Positions 54,151 through 54,412 of a stretch of 54,412 bases of DNA are shown one piece after another. The translations under genes were made by a program, and so were the position numbers. The notes beneath the pieces are model-generated. The model was not told the origin of the DNA. It was given only the letters and a program-made list of their open reading frames with translations, and made no database searches. This stretch comes from Burkholderiales bacterium. Lineage in GTDB: Bacteria > Pseudomonadota > Gammaproteobacteria > Burkholderiales > Burkholderiaceae_A. The stretch is taken from the NCBI GenBank assembly GCA_027486725.1, contig JAIXOP010000012.1, positions 1 to 54,412 of the forward strand, read 5' to 3'. The first letter of the stretch is position 1. Every line of letters starts with the position of its first letter.

Positions 54151-54412
54151 TTAGTTGCCGAAAAGTGGCAGGCTATTAACGGTCTGGACGACAGCAGTAA
54201 TCACGGGTGCGGGAGCCGGGATCATCTGGATCGCGTCCGTCAGAACAGCGGGATCAAGCTGGTCGGCTCCGGGGATCATCTGAATCGCATCCGTCAGAAC
54301 AGCGGGATCAAGCTGGTCGGCTCCGGGGATCATCTGGATCGCATCCGTCAGAACAGCCGGATCAAGCTGGTCTGCTCCGGGGATCATCTGAATCGCGTCC
54401 GTCAGAACAGCC
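54151..54412 (-). CDS. C-terminal part of a protein with 18-residue repeats (partial)
   Basis: The frame is open to the right window edge, so the N-terminus is missing. It encodes near-identical copies of MIPGADQLDPAVLTDAIQ, three complete and one partial, plus a degenerate last unit and the tail PAPAPVITAVVQTVNSLPLFGN. Each unit has an acidic face and short helices. I do not recognise the family. The near identity of copies at DNA level means recent expansion or homogenisation. A strong terminator follows. Confidence 0.7.
   Translation of the reverse strand, partial: AVLTDAIQMIPGADQLDPAVLTDAIQMIPGADQLDPAVLTDAIQMIPGADQLDPAVLTDAIQMIPAPAPVITAVVQTVNSLPLFGN
54218..54412 (-). repeat. 54-bp tandem repeats in the edge gene
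   Basis: The plus-strand landmark GGGATCATCTG recurs at 54218, 54272, 54326 and 54380, exactly 54 bases apart. Units differ by only one to a few bases (for example TGGATCGC and TGAATCGC), and the array continues past the window. Confidence 0.9.

Noticed and set aside
54218-54412. CRISPR array
   Set aside because: The repeats are contiguous, in frame and coding, with no unique spacers.

Overview
The window is high-GC DNA from a betaproteobacterium, most likely of the order Burkholderiales. The evidence is gene order: a complete nuoA-N operon followed by a DUF2818 gene and a NUDIX gene, preceded by tpiA, secG and tRNA-Leu; ilvI-ilvH-ilvC-psd-pssA-leuA-rpsO-pnp; and alaC-hom-thrC-moeA-moaD-moaE-clpB. 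These blocks match Burkholderiales chromosomes as I know them; I could not run a search. Nearly everything is on the minus strand, so transcription runs mostly from high to low coordinates.

Layout. Positions 1-4600 are an accessory zone next to tRNA-Ser(UGA). It holds the start of an unidentified gene at the left edge, an AbrB/PIN toxin-antitoxin pair, a possible small ORF, a secreted protein built from 18-residue NPYSG repeats, a glycine-rich lipoprotein, and an AbiE-type (type IV) toxin-antitoxin pair. Positions 4860-20872 hold a small membrane protein, an ADP-ribose pyrophosphatase-like NUDIX protein, DUF2818 and the 14 complex I genes. Positions 21107-22272 are a plus-strand HTH/PIN toxin-antitoxin cassette flanked by 19-bp imperfect direct repeats and lying between tRNA-Leu(GAG) and nuoA. 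Positions 22391-32978 carry tRNA-Leu, secG, tpiA, pnp, rpsO, leuA, pssA, psd and ilvCHI. A leucine-rich leader peptide and competing RNA stems lie before leuA.

A divergent exonuclease VII large subunit with an N-terminal DUF5710 domain (33177) and xseB run on the plus strand. Then, on the minus strand, come an RDD membrane protein, clpB, molybdopterin genes and threonine-branch amino acid genes. A plus-strand group encodes a DUF498 protein, a peroxiredoxin and a PIN-PhoH protein. The right end has a cyanide-insensitive-type bd oxidase (cydAB/cioAB), a tightly overlapped operon of an alkyl-DHAP-synthase-like flavoprotein, a GlpD-like dehydrogenase and an FGGY kinase, and finally a repeat-protein gene cut by the window edge.

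Together the core genes describe an aerobic respiring cell (complex I plus an alternative quinol oxidase) with complete ilv/leu/thr biosynthetic steps. The most interesting non-core signals are the leuA leader, the inserted toxin-antitoxin cassette, the AGPS-like/GlpD/kinase operon, the DUF5710-exonuclease fusion and two proteins that both use 18-residue (54-bp) repeats.
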